Assembly: GCF_007858185.1 (NCBI RefSeq)
Contig: NZ_VFES01000030.1
Span: 1-62,269 of the forward strand
Direction: 5' to 3'
Length of the DNA: 62,269 bases
Source: Pseudomonas grimontii
GTDB lineage: Bacteria; Pseudomonadota; Gammaproteobacteria; Pseudomonadales; Pseudomonadaceae
A program made the position numbers and the translations under genes. Below are positions 41,956 to 50,943 of this stretch, piece by piece. Position 1 is the first letter of the stretch. Every line of letters begins with the position of its first letter. The notes under the pieces are model-generated. The model was given only the letters and a program-made list of their open reading frames with translations. It was not told the DNA's origin and searched no databases.

Positions 41956-42785
41956 TCAGCCTGGAATGCGATGACCTCTTCAGCACCTGGCGCGAACAGG
42001 CACGCTGGCTGCTCAGCCATCAGGTCGACCCGAGCCAGGTGAGTTGGGGCGAGGTGCAGGCGGCGGACCTGTTTGCGACCGATGAGCCGATCCCCGAAGG
42101 CTTGGGGCCGTTCCAGGCGCGAATTCCCAAGGCGCTGCTGGAGCTGTTGGAATCGGCCGCCTGTTACCACGGCGACCAGCGTTGGAGTGTGTTGTACGAA
42201 GTGCTGTGGCGCGTCAGCCATGGCGACCGCACCGCGATGCTGGCAGGGGATAAACTCGGCAGTGAGCTGCAGCGGCGCATCAAGCAGGTGAGTCGCGAGG
42301 CCCATCACCTGCATGCGTTCGTGCGCTTTATCGCCCTGCCGGCAGGGGCGGGGCCTGAGTTACCGGAGTACGTGGCCTGGCATGAACCGGCCCATGACAT
42401 CCTCAAATCGGCCAGCCAGCATTTTGTCGGGCGCATGGGGCGCCATCGCTGGATGATCGCCACGCCGCTGGACGGGGTGTATTACGACGGTGAGCAGTTG
42501 ATCCACCAGCGAAAGTGCCCCGAGGCATGGCAGCAGCTGGCGCAGAATGTCGAGGATCCCCACAGCGCGATGTGGCTGACCTACTACAGCCATATCTTCA
42601 ACCCGGCGCGGTTGAACCCCAAGGTGATGGAGGGGCACTTGCCGAGTCGGTTCTGGAAGAACTTGCCGGAGGGCAAGCTGATCCCGGGGCTGATCAGCGA
42701 GGCGCGTACGGGGAAGCAGAAGGATGGGCAGGCGAAGCTGGTGGGGGCACGCCAAGGTAAGAAAATCTTAAGCGGGCATGGTTAA
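41952..42785 (+). CDS. TIGR03915 family putative DNA repair protein
   Basis: A 277-residue protein. The N-terminal part (to about 90) is of unknown fold; the rest carries DUF4130-type features (REAHHLHAFVRFIALP near 115, FVGRMGRHRWMIATPLDGVY near 157). Other lineages fuse this domain to a uracil-DNA glycosylase-like UdgX module, implying action on damaged bases. The ATG at 41952 overlaps the radical-SAM stop, and a GTG at 41946 is a weaker option. The two genes almost certainly work as one unit. Confidence 0.83.
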   Translation: MISLECDDLFSTWREQARWLLSHQVDPSQVSWGEVQAADLFATDEPIPEGLGPFQARIPKALLELLESAACYHGDQRWSVLYEVLWRVSHGDRTAMLAGDKLGSELQRRIKQVSREAHHLHAFVRFIALPAGAGPELPEYVAWHEPAHDILKSASQHFVGRMGRHRWMIATPLDGVYYDGEQLIHQRKCPEAWQQLAQNVEDPHSAMWLTYYSHIFNPARLNPKVMEGHLPSRFWKNLPEGKLIPGLISEARTGKQKDGQAKLVGARQGKKILSGHG

Positions 42786-42787
42786 AA

Positions 42788-42893
42788 ATGTGGGAGGGGC
42801 GGTGCGACGATTCGACTTGCTCCTGATAGCAGTGTGTCAGTCAGCTCATCTTTCACTGACCCACCGCTATCGGGAGCAAGCCCCCTCCCACAT
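42788..42893. repeat. REPIN with variant left arm
   Basis: ATGTGGGAGGGGCGGTGCGA (continuing CGATTCGACTTGC) at the left and CTATCGGGAGCAAGCCCCCT-CCCACAT at the right form a REP pair between convergent genes. The left arm is a variant shared word for word with 58130-58163 and, inverted, with 46084-46114. Confidence 0.85.
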
Positions 42894-42922
42894 TCGATCC
42901 TCATTGGCTTGGCGAGTGGGGC

Positions 42923-43420
42923 TCAGGCCAGTTCGATGGCGGTATTTTTCACCACCGCCAACTCCGGATGCGCAACCAACTTATCGATGTGCAGCTCATC
43001 ATTGTTCAGCCAGATCTCCGATACCACCCGGTAGTGCTCCATATCCCGGCAGCGCATGCGCAGGCTGTAGTCGAACGGCCCGCTGATCAGTTGGCATTCG
43101 AACACCTGGGGGCAAGCCTTCATACACGCTTCGAAGGCCTTCTGCGCCGAGCGCCCGCTCTGGTTGGACAAGGCCACCAGCACCAGCAGCGACAGTCCTG
43201 GCGAGACCATCTGCACATCGATGATCGCGCCGTACCCACGGATCACTCCGCGTCGCTCCAGCTTGCGCACCCGCTCCAGGCAGGGTCTGGGGGTGAGGTG
43301 TACCAGCGACGAGAGCTTTTCGTAGGTGATACGCCCCTGATGGCGCAGTACTTCGATGATCGCCTCATCGATGCGATCCAGCGCAGGGGCGGAGTGGGGT
43401 CCGTTGGCCTTGGTATCCAT
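42923..43420 (-). CDS. Lrp/AsnC family transcriptional regulator
   Basis: A 165-residue Lrp-type regulator: helix-turn-helix in residues 15-65 (GRITYEKLSSLVHLTPRPCL) and a RAM ligand domain (75-160). It lies 117 bases downstream of the ornithine cyclodeaminase gene on the same strand and probably controls it in response to an amino acid, ornithine, arginine or proline being the natural candidates. This is inferred from context. Confidence 0.86.
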   Translation of the reverse strand: MDTKANGPHSAPALDRIDEAIIEVLRHQGRITYEKLSSLVHLTPRPCLERVRKLERRGVIRGYGAIIDVQMVSPGLSLLVLVALSNQSGRSAQKAFEACMKACPQVFECQLISGPFDYSLRMRCRDMEHYRVVSEIWLNNDELHIDKLVAHPELAVVKNTAIELA

Positions 43421-43537
43421 GGGTTCACTTCAAGCGGTTGGGAAGAAGGGGAGCAAGCGTTCGTCGATTGCGTGACGAGTATGGTACGGCCTTCCCTGGC
43501 CAACGTCTGCACGACTTTGCCACTGGGCCTGCACGTG

Positions 43538-44584
43538 TCAGGCGCGTTTCTTCTGTTGCGCGGCAGGTTGGCGGGCCAAACGGGCAAACAGGTCCTTGGG
43601 GTCGGCCAACACGGGCACCAGTTCCAAGTCGCTGCCCAGGTCCAGTGCCTTGGCGGCATCCAACACATATCGAAGGGCTGAATAGTCCTCGATGGCAAAC
43701 CCGACTGAGTCGAACAGCGTGATCTGTTGCACATGTTCGCGGCCAGGGAGCTGGCCGTTGATCACCTGCCACAGTTCGGTCACTGGCGAGTCGTGCGGCA
43801 TGTGCTGGATCTCACCTTCGATGCGGCTTTGGGGTTCGTACTCGACGATCACACGGGCGCGCTCGACGATGCGTCGGTCCAGTTCGGTCTTGCCCGGGCA
43901 GTCGCCGCCCACGGCGTTGAGGTGCATGCCCGGCTCAATCATCTCGTCGGTCAGAATGGTGGCGTAGGCTTTGTCGGCGGTAACGGTGGTGACGATATCC
44001 GCGCCTTTCACAGCGTCTGCCACGCTGGCGGCGAGGATCACCTTGATCGCCGGGAACGCTTTGAGGTTGGCTGCGAGCTTGGCGGTGGCCTTGGTGTCGA
44101 TATCGAACAGGCGAATCTCGTCGATGCCGAGCATCGCGTGGAAGGCCAGGGCCTGGAACTCACTCTGGGAGCCGTTGCCGATCAACGCCATGCTGCGGCT
44201 GTTGTCACGTGCCAGATAGCGCGCCACCAGTGCCGAGGTGGCGGCAGTGCGGATGGCGGTGGTCAGGGTCATTTCGGCCAGCAGCAACGGTTTGCCGGTG
44301 TCCACATCGCCCAGAGCGCCGAATGCCATGACCGTGAGCATGCCCGCCAGCGTGTTTTTCGGGTGACCATTGACGTACTTGAAGGCATACAGCGAGGCGT
44401 CGGACACCGGCATCAGTTCGATCACACCCTCCGGGGAGTGATTGGCCAGACGTGCGCACTTCTCGAAATCCTGCCAGCGCAGGTAGTCGGCGCGAATGTA
44501 CTCGGCCATTTCGATGAGGCAGGTTTGCAGGCCTTTTTGCGCGACCAGATAGCTGAGGTCGTTGACGTCGATGTAGCGGGTCAT
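43538..44584 (-). CDS. Ornithine cyclodeaminase family protein
   Basis: A 348-residue protein of the ornithine cyclodeaminase/mu-crystallin family, close to the usual length of about 350. TTAIRTAATSALVARYLA (near 125) and the NAD motif ALIGNGSQSEFQALAFH (near 150) are typical, as is the C-terminal VFDSVGFAIEDYSAL-like stretch (TLFDSVGFAIEDYSALRYVL). It would convert L-ornithine to L-proline and ammonia. The ATG at 44584 is chosen; the frame extends to 44719 without conservation. The paired Lrp gene suggests amino-acid-dependent control. Confidence 0.87.
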   Translation of the reverse strand: MTRYIDVNDLSYLVAQKGLQTCLIEMAEYIRADYLRWQDFEKCARLANHSPEGVIELMPVSDASLYAFKYVNGHPKNTLAGMLTVMAFGALGDVDTGKPLLLAEMTLTTAIRTAATSALVARYLARDNSRSMALIGNGSQSEFQALAFHAMLGIDEIRLFDIDTKATAKLAANLKAFPAIKVILAASVADAVKGADIVTTVTADKAYATILTDEMIEPGMHLNAVGGDCPGKTELDRRIVERARVIVEYEPQSRIEGEIQHMPHDSPVTELWQVINGQLPGREHVQQITLFDSVGFAIEDYSALRYVLDAAKALDLGSDLELVPVLADPKDLFARLARQPAAQQKKRA

Positions 44585-44850
44585 GGAGAGGCTCCTTGTT
44601 GTTCGAGAGGGGCTGCGGTGAACGCGGCGAGCGTTTTCTGCTGTGCGTAGCTCGGCGCAGCGAGCGTGGGCAGTCGGGCTATTGTCTGCGTTCGGGCCGA
44701 TGAATCCCGGCTGAAACAAGGAGCGCGCCCAGCGGGTAAAGCTGAAAAGGTGGGTGATACAGCCGAATCGGCTGTTGGGTCTGTAATGGGATCAAAAGGC
44801 GGGAGAGGGTATTGTGGTATTTGCCATAGCTGTCTCAGCCAGGAGGAATC

Positions 44851-45744
44851 ATGTCTACCGTCGTACGTCTTGCCCAATCCGACGATGCCGAAGGGATCAG
44901 CCAGGTCATCCTCGCGGCCTTGCACAGCAGCAATGCGCGGGATTATCCGGCGGATGTGATTGCCCGGGTGGCAAGCAACTTCACGCCGGACGCGGTGCTG
45001 GAGCTGCTCAAGCACCGTGTGGTGCTGGTGGCGGTCCAGGACCAGGTGATCGTCGCCACGGCTGCGTTGGATGCCAATGTGGTGCGCTCGGTGTTCGTCA
45101 ACCCGGCGCTGCAAGGGCAGGGCATTGGCCGGTTGCTGATGCTTGAAATCGAACTGCGCGCGCGGGACGCGGGGGTGACGACGCTGAGTGTGCCGTCTTC
45201 GCTGACCGCCGAGCCGTTCTACACCAAGCTGGGTTTTCACACGGTACGCGATGTCTACCACGGCAATGAGCGCACGTTGGTGATGGAAAAGGCGCTGCTG
45301 TCGCGCCATCCCATCGGGCCGTACCGCGACCGCCAGCATCGGGCGCAGGTGGTGGCGTTATGGCAGGAGGCGTTTGGTTATGACACGGCGCATAACCTGC
45401 CGACCTTGGCGATCGATAAGAAACTGGCGGTCAATGACGGGCTGTTTTTCGTGGCGACCGACAAAAAAACCGTGATCGGGACGATTCTTGCCGGCTACGA
45501 CGGCCATCGCGGCTGGTTGTATTCCGTGGCTGTGCACGCCGACTATCGGCGTCATGGCCTGGGGGCCTCGCTGGTGCGGCATGCGGAACAGGCACTGACG
45601 GCCTTGGGCTGCATGAAGATCAACCTGCAGATCACCGGTGGCAATGATGCGGTGGCGGGGTTTTACGAGGCGCTGGGGTATGGGGTGGAGGCGAGGATCA
45701 GCATGGGCAAGAAGATTGCCGAGAACATTCCGAAAGAATCTTGA
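44851..45744 (+). CDS. Double GNAT N-acetyltransferase
   Basis: A 297-residue protein made of two GNAT domains. The first (1-150) has the acetyl-CoA loop VRSVFVNPALQGQGIGRLLM and the ending LTAEPFYTKLGF; the second (155-297) has LYSVAVHADYRRHGLGASLV and AVAGFYEALGY and resembles stand-alone YpeA. The reading frame is continuous and AGGAGGAATC precedes the start, so the fusion appears real. The substrates are unknown. In each half the acetyl-CoA loop (Q/R-x-x-G-x-G/A) looks intact, so both may be active. Confidence 0.83.
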   Translation: MSTVVRLAQSDDAEGISQVILAALHSSNARDYPADVIARVASNFTPDAVLELLKHRVVLVAVQDQVIVATAALDANVVRSVFVNPALQGQGIGRLLMLEIELRARDAGVTTLSVPSSLTAEPFYTKLGFHTVRDVYHGNERTLVMEKALLSRHPIGPYRDRQHRAQVVALWQEAFGYDTAHNLPTLAIDKKLAVNDGLFFVATDKKTVIGTILAGYDGHRGWLYSVAVHADYRRHGLGASLVRHAEQALTALGCMKINLQITGGNDAVAGFYEALGYGVEARISMGKKIAENIPKES

Positions 45745-45760
45745 ATACGCCGGAGAGCAA

Positions 45761-46114
45761 ATGTGGGAGGGGGCTTGCCCCCGATGGCCATGGGTATCTA
45801 CACAACGTTGTAGCCGCCAAAGGTAACCACGATGCGAAGCGAGTCGCCCTTGATCTTGCTGTTGATCTTGATCTTAGGCGGCCACCCAAATCACTGTCGG
45901 ATTACGGGCACACCGAGCCTGGGCGAGGTGCCGAGTGGTGGGGCGAAGCGTTTTGCTTACTTTTGCGCTTTTCAAAAGTGAGCCGCCGTAAGGGCGGAAC
46001 CCATAGCCGGCGTTACCGCAGCAAAGGATATGTACTCATTCCAACCCCAGCAAATGGTCGGCCCAGAGGCCGCCATCGGGGGCAAGTCGAATCGTCGCAC
46101 CGCCCCTTCCCACA
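45761..46114. repeat. Split REP pair enclosing a dispersed element
   Basis: A left REP (ATGTGGGAGGGGGCTTGCCC, 45760-45788) and an inverted right REP of the variant type (46071-46114, ending CGCCCCTTCCCACAT) bracket about 280 bases. Ordinary REPINs here have a centre of some 50 bases. The interior carries the dispersed element listed separately. No gene is credible in this 390-base gap. Confidence 0.7.
45805..46010 (+). repeat. Dispersed intergenic element, plus orientation
   Basis: Bases 45877-45954 are identical over 78 nt to the reverse complement of 1-78, and 45808-45868 match part of 180-255 with substitutions. Here the two blocks are adjacent, without the hairpin-bearing insert seen at the window start. 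A GCTTTTCAAAAGTGAGC hairpin follows. Frames through it resemble coding only by chance. Confidence 0.75.
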
Positions 46115-46134
46115 TGGGTTATGCGTTGAAGCTG

Positions 46135-47154
46135 TTAGACCTTCACGATCCAACCCGCTGGCGCTTCTACGTCGCCGGTCTGCACGCCGGTCAGCTCTTT
46201 GTAGAGCTTCTGGGTGATCGGGCCGACTTCGGTCTCGCTGTGGAACACATGCAGCTGGCCGTTGTACTGGATACCGCCGATCGGCGAGATTACCGCAGCA
46301 GTACCGCAGGCGCCGGCTTCCTTGAACTGGTCCAGTTTGTCGATGAACACTTCGCCCTCGACCACTTCCAGGCCCAGGCGGGTCTGGGCCAGTTCGATCA
46401 GCGACAGGCGGGTGATGCCTGGCAGCACCGAAGGCGACTTCGGTGTGATGAACTTGTTGTCGTGGGTGATCCCGAAGAAGTTGGCCGAGCCGACTTCTTC
46501 GATTTTCGAGTGGGTCATCGGGTCCAGGTAGATCGCATCGGCGAAACCGGATTTTTTCGCTTCCGAGCCCGGCATCAGGCTGGCGGCGTAGTTGCCACCG
46601 ACCTTGGCGGCACCGGTGCCTTGTGGCGCGGCGCGGTCGAAGGTGGATATCTGGAAGTTGTGTGGCACCAGGCCGCCCTTGAAGTAGGCGCCGACCGGGA
46701 TGCAGAACACCGAGAAGATGAACTCCGGCGCGGTACGCACGCCAATGTTGTCACCGGTACCGATCACGAACGGGCGCAGGTACAGCGCGCCGCCGCTACC
46801 GTACGGCGGGATGAACCGCTCGTTGGCCTTGACCACTTGTTTGCAAGCGTCGATGAATGCGTCGGTCGGGACGTGCGGCATCAGCAGGCGGGCGCAGCTG
46901 CGCTGCATGCGCGCGGCGTTCTGGTCCGGACGGAACAGGTTGATCGAGCCGTCCTTGCAGCGGTAGGCCTTGAGGCCTTCGAAGCACTGCTGGCCGTAGT
47001 GCAGGGCGGTAGAGCCCTCGCTGATGTGCAGCACGTTGTCGTCGGTCAGGGTGCCGGTTTGCCATTCGCCGTTTTTCCAGGTCTGGAGAAACCGCTTGTC
47101 GGTCTTGATGTAGTCAAAACCCAGCTTGTCCCAATTGATGCTTTCGTTACCCAT
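46135..47154 (-). CDS. ilvE: Branched-chain amino acid aminotransferase
   Basis: A 339-residue class IV PLP enzyme of the long BCAT type. The motif EGSTALHYGQQCFEGLKAYR lies near 45-65, the PLP lysine in GAAKVGGNYAAS near 190 and EVGSANFFGI near 225. It moves the amino group between valine, leucine or isoleucine and 2-oxoglutarate. It lies directly downstream of the bkd operon on the same strand (83 bases), so it may supply the keto acids that BCKDH oxidises, although it also serves biosynthesis. Confidence 0.92.
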   Translation of the reverse strand: MGNESINWDKLGFDYIKTDKRFLQTWKNGEWQTGTLTDDNVLHISEGSTALHYGQQCFEGLKAYRCKDGSINLFRPDQNAARMQRSCARLLMPHVPTDAFIDACKQVVKANERFIPPYGSGGALYLRPFVIGTGDNIGVRTAPEFIFSVFCIPVGAYFKGGLVPHNFQISTFDRAAPQGTGAAKVGGNYAASLMPGSEAKKSGFADAIYLDPMTHSKIEEVGSANFFGITHDNKFITPKSPSVLPGITRLSLIELAQTRLGLEVVEGEVFIDKLDQFKEAGACGTAAVISPIGGIQYNGQLHVFHSETEVGPITQKLYKELTGVQTGDVEAPAGWIVKV

Positions 47155-47236
47155 GACACCCTCTATCTTTGGTCAAGTCGGTTTTTTTCTGAATGGGCGC
47201 AACAATACTTCATTCGCCGGTGCCTTAGCACCCCCT

Positions 47237-48616
47237 TCAAAGGTGCAAGGCATGCCCCAGCGCTCTTAACGCAGCTTCCTGCACCGCTTCACCCAGGGTC
47301 GGGTGAGCATGGATGGTGCCGGCCACATCCTCCAGGCGCGAACCCATTTCCAGGCTCAGGCCGAAGGCGGTGGACAGCTCGGACACGCCGGCGCCAACCG
47401 CTTGCCAGCCCACGATCAGATGATTGTCACGTCGTGCCACCACCCGTACGAAGCCGGTTTTCGACTCCAGGGTCATCGCGCGGCCGTTGGCGGCAAACGG
47501 GAAACTCGACACGATGCAGTCCAGGCCGGCGGCCTTGGCTTCATCGGGCGTCTTGCCGACCACCACCAGTTCCGGGTCGGTAAAGCACACCGCCGGGATC
47601 GCCGCCGGGTTGAATTCGCGGTGTTGACCGCTGATCAGTTCGGCAACCATTTCGCCCTGGGCCATGGCCCGGTGCGCCAGCATCGGCTCGCCGCTCAGGT
47701 CGCCGATGGCATACACATTGCGCATGCTGGTCTGGCAGCGGCTGTCGATCCTGATCGCCGCGCCGTTCATCTCCAGGCTCAGCGCTTCGAGGTTCCAGCC
47801 CTGGGTAGTGGGTTTACGACCCACGGCCACCAACACCTGGTCCGTCGCCAGCGATAACGTGTCGCCATTCGGATCGCGCACTTGCAGGCTGTTGTGCTCG
47901 AAACCGGTGACGCTGTGCTTGAGGTACAGCTTCACGCCCAACTGCTTGAGCGATTCGTGCACCGGTTGCGTGAGTTCGGCGTCGTAAGCCGGCAGGATGC
48001 GGTCCTGCGCCTCGACCACACTGACCTCGGCGCCAAGCTTGCGATAGGCAATCCCCAGCTCCAGGCCGATGTAGCCACCGCCCACCACAATCAAGCGCTT
48101 GGGCACGCGGGTCGGCGCCAGGGCTTCGGTGGAGGAGATGATCGGCCCGCCAATCGGCAGCATCGGCAGGTTGACGCTTTTCGAGCCGGTGGCCAGCAGC
48201 AGGTGTTCGCACTGGATGCGCTGGTCGCCGACGTCGACGGTCTTACCGTCCACCACCGTGGCCCAACCGTGGATCACCTGCACTTTGTGCTTTTTAAGCA
48301 GTGCGGCGACGCCCGTGGTCAGGCGATCGACGATGCCGTCTTTCCATTCCACGCTTTTGCGGATGTCCAGGGTCGGCACATCCACCTCGATTCCCAGTTG
48401 GGACCCCTGGCTGTGGTGCACGGTTTGCTGGAACTGCTCGGCCACGTGAATCAAGGCCTTGGACGGAATGCAGCCGATGTTCAGGCAGGTGCCGCCCAAC
48501 GCCCGGCCTTCCACCAGGATCGTCGGGATGCCCAGCTGGCCGGCGCGAATGGCGGCCACATAACCGCCAGGGCCGCCGCCGATAATCAGCAGCGTGGTAT
48601 GCAATGTCTGGGTCAT
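47237..48616 (-). CDS. lpdV: Dihydrolipoyl dehydrogenase of branched-chain keto-acid dehydrogenase (E3)
   Basis: A 459-residue flavoprotein, the same length as P. putida LPD-Val. FAD motif IIGGGPGGYVAA at 11-22, redox-active cysteines 44 and 49 (GGTCLNIGCIPSK), NAD motif VVGGGYIGLELG near 180 and the dimerisation end with AHPTLGE. It reoxidises the lipoyl groups of BkdB, giving NADH. It is the last bkd gene; a frame to 48697 is an unsupported extension. Confidence 0.92.
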   Translation of the reverse strand: MTQTLHTTLLIIGGGPGGYVAAIRAGQLGIPTILVEGRALGGTCLNIGCIPSKALIHVAEQFQQTVHHSQGSQLGIEVDVPTLDIRKSVEWKDGIVDRLTTGVAALLKKHKVQVIHGWATVVDGKTVDVGDQRIQCEHLLLATGSKSVNLPMLPIGGPIISSTEALAPTRVPKRLIVVGGGYIGLELGIAYRKLGAEVSVVEAQDRILPAYDAELTQPVHESLKQLGVKLYLKHSVTGFEHNSLQVRDPNGDTLSLATDQVLVAVGRKPTTQGWNLEALSLEMNGAAIRIDSRCQTSMRNVYAIGDLSGEPMLAHRAMAQGEMVAELISGQHREFNPAAIPAVCFTDPELVVVGKTPDEAKAAGLDCIVSSFPFAANGRAMTLESKTGFVRVVARRDNHLIVGWQAVGAGVSELSTAFGLSLEMGSRLEDVAGTIHAHPTLGEAVQEAALRALGHALHL

Positions 48617-48620
48617 GCCC

Positions 48621-49883
48621 TTACTCCAGGAACAGGCTGGCGGGTTGTTCGAGCAGGCCGCGAATGGCCTGGATGAATTGCGCCGCGTCCATGCCATCGA
48701 CCACGCGGTGATCGAAGGAGCTGGAGAGGTTCATCATCTTGCGGATCACGATCTGGCCCTTGATCACCATCGGCCGCTCAACGATACGGTTGACGCCGAC
48801 GATGGCCACCTCTGGCAGGTTCAGCACCGGGGTGCTGACGATCCCGCCCAAGGCGCCCAGGCTGGTCAGGGTAATGGTCGACCCCGACAGTTCATCGCGA
48901 CTGGCCTTGCCAGTGCGCGCGGCGCTGGCCAACCGCGCAATTTCCTCGGCATTGCCCCACAGGCTGCGCGCTTCGGCGTGACGCACCACCGGCACCATCA
49001 GGCCCACATCGCTCTGGGTGGCGACGCCCACATGCACCGCGCCGAGGCGGGTGATGACCTGGGCTTCGTCATCGTAACGTGCATTGATCTGCGGGAAGTC
49101 CCGCAACGCCACGACCATGGCGCGCACGATAAACGGCAGCAACGTCAGCTTGCCGCGCGTGGCGCCGTGCTTCTCGTTGAGGTGCACGCGCAGCTCGTCG
49201 AGGGCGGTGACGTCGATCTCTTCCACATAGCTGAAGTGCGCGGCACGCCGGGTGGCGTCCTGCATGCGCTGGGCGATCTTGCGGCGCATGCCGATCACCG
49301 GGATCTGTTCTTCGTCGTTGCGTTCGGCGTAGGGGTTGGCTGGCGTCGAAGCTTTTGGCGCCCCTTGTTGCAGGTAGGCGTCAAGGTCTTCGTGCAGGAT
49401 CCGCCCGGCGGGGCCGGAGCCCTGTACCAGACGCAGTTGAATCCCGGCATCCAGCGCGTGCTTGCGCACGGCGGGGGAGGCCAGGGGGCGTTCGTCGGCA
49501 TCGCGGGCCACGGGGGCCTGTGCGGTCACGACGGGCGCGGGCCTGCTTTCAACCACCGGTGCAGGTTTGGCCTCGACAGTGGGCGCAGCCTTGGGCGCTT
49601 CTTTCGCCACCGGCACATCTTTGGCGTTGGCGTTGCCCGCACCTTCCACTTCAATGCTGATCAGAATACTGCCCACCGCCATGACTTCACCCGGCTCGCC
49701 GCCGAGGGCAATCACCTTGCCGTGGACCGGCGAGGGAATGTCCACCATCGCCTTGTCGGTCATCACATCCGCCAGCACCTGGTCTTCGACGACCATGTCA
49801 CCGACCTTCACATGCCAGACCGACAGTTCAACTTCCGCGATGCCTTCGCCAATGTCCGGCATCTTGATAACGTGCGTGCCCAT
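48621..49883 (-). CDS. bkdB: Dihydrolipoyl acyltransferase (E2) of branched-chain keto-acid dehydrogenase
   Basis: A 420-residue E2. One N-terminal lipoyl domain with Lys44 in VMTDKAMVDI, an Ala/Pro-rich linker (90-130), the peripheral-subunit binding domain (ASPAVRKHALDAGIQLRLVQ, near 133-165) and a catalytic domain ending in SSFDHRVVDGMDA with the active His and Asp. It transfers the acyl group from E1 to CoA. It is four bases upstream of lpdV and two bases or fewer from bkdA2. Confidence 0.92.
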   Translation of the reverse strand: MGTHVIKMPDIGEGIAEVELSVWHVKVGDMVVEDQVLADVMTDKAMVDIPSPVHGKVIALGGEPGEVMAVGSILISIEVEGAGNANAKDVPVAKEAPKAAPTVEAKPAPVVESRPAPVVTAQAPVARDADERPLASPAVRKHALDAGIQLRLVQGSGPAGRILHEDLDAYLQQGAPKASTPANPYAERNDEEQIPVIGMRRKIAQRMQDATRRAAHFSYVEEIDVTALDELRVHLNEKHGATRGKLTLLPFIVRAMVVALRDFPQINARYDDEAQVITRLGAVHVGVATQSDVGLMVPVVRHAEARSLWGNAEEIARLASAARTGKASRDELSGSTITLTSLGALGGIVSTPVLNLPEVAIVGVNRIVERPMVIKGQIVIRKMMNLSSSFDHRVVDGMDAAQFIQAIRGLLEQPASLFLE

Positions 49884-50942
49884 TCAGACCTCCATGACCC
49901 GTTTCAACGCCGCGCCCACTCGGGACGGGCCTGGGAAATACGCCCACTCCTGCGCGTGCGGGTAGGGGGTGTCCCAACCGGTGACGCGTTCGATCGGCGC
50001 TTCCAGGTGGTGGAAGCAATGCTCTTGCACCAGCGCCACCAGCTCGGCACCAAAGCCGCAGGTGCGGGTGGCTTCGTGCACCACCACGCAACGGCCGGTT
50101 TTCTTCACGGATTTGACGATGGTTTCCAGGTCCAGCGGCCACAGGCTGCGCAGGTCGATGACTTCGGCGTCGATGCCGGTTTCTTCGGCGGCGACTTGCG
50201 ACACATACACGGTGGTGCCGTAGGTCAGCACGGTCACGGCCGAACCCGGACGCACGATGGCGGCCACGTCCAGCGGCACGGTGTAGTAGCCGTCCGGCAC
50301 TTGCGCTTGCGGGTGTTTCGACCACGGTGTTACCGGGCGGTCGTGGTGGCCGTCGAACGGGCCGTTGTACAGGCGTTTAGGCTCGAGGAAGATCACCGGG
50401 TCATCGTTTTCGATCGAGGCGATCAGCAGGCCCTTGGCGTCATACGGGTTGGACGGCATCACCGTGCGCAGGCCGCAGACCTGGGTGAACACCGCTTCGA
50501 TGCTCTGGCTGTGGGTCTGGCCGCCGTAGATGCCGCCGCCGCAGGGCATGCGCATGGTCAGCGGCGCGGTGAACTGGCCGGCCGAGCGATAACGCAGGCG
50601 CGCCGCTTCGGAGATGATCTGGTCGGTGGCGGGGTAGACGTAGTCGGCGAACTGGATTTCGGCCACCGGGCGCAGGCCATAGGCACCCATGCCCACGGCC
50701 ACGCCGATAATGCCGCTTTCCGAGATCGGTGCGTCGAACACCCGCGAGCTGCCGTATTTGGTCTGCAAGCCTTCGGTGCAGCGGAACACGCCGCCGAAGT
50801 AACCCACGTCCTGGCCGAACACCACCACGTTATCGTCACGCTCAAGCATCACATCCATGGCAGAGCGCAGGGCCTGGATCATGGTCATGGTGGTGGTGGT
50901 CATGGCGGTTTCCAATTCGATGCTGTTGTTGTGATCGTTCAT
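49884..50942 (-). CDS. bkdA2: 2-oxoisovalerate dehydrogenase E1 beta subunit
   Basis: A 352-residue E1 beta. TYpical thiamine-enzyme stretches are VVVFGQDVGYFGGVFRCTEG (near 40-60), FDAPISESGIIGVAVGMGAY (near 70-90) and the C-terminal RCVVVHEATRTCGFGAELVA. The length fits the family. The N terminus could begin at 50942 or at a later Met in MTTTTMTMIQ. With BkdA1 it decarboxylates branched-chain 2-oxo acids using thiamine diphosphate. Confidence 0.92.
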   Translation of the reverse strand: MNDHNNSIELETAMTTTTMTMIQALRSAMDVMLERDDNVVVFGQDVGYFGGVFRCTEGLQTKYGSSRVFDAPISESGIIGVAVGMGAYGLRPVAEIQFADYVYPATDQIISEAARLRYRSAGQFTAPLTMRMPCGGGIYGGQTHSQSIEAVFTQVCGLRTVMPSNPYDAKGLLIASIENDDPVIFLEPKRLYNGPFDGHHDRPVTPWSKHPQAQVPDGYYTVPLDVAAIVRPGSAVTVLTYGTTVYVSQVAAEETGIDAEVIDLRSLWPLDLETIVKSVKKTGRCVVVHEATRTCGFGAELVALVQEHCFHHLEAPIERVTGWDTPYPHAQEWAYFPGPSRVGAALKRVMEV

Positions 50943-50943
50943 G

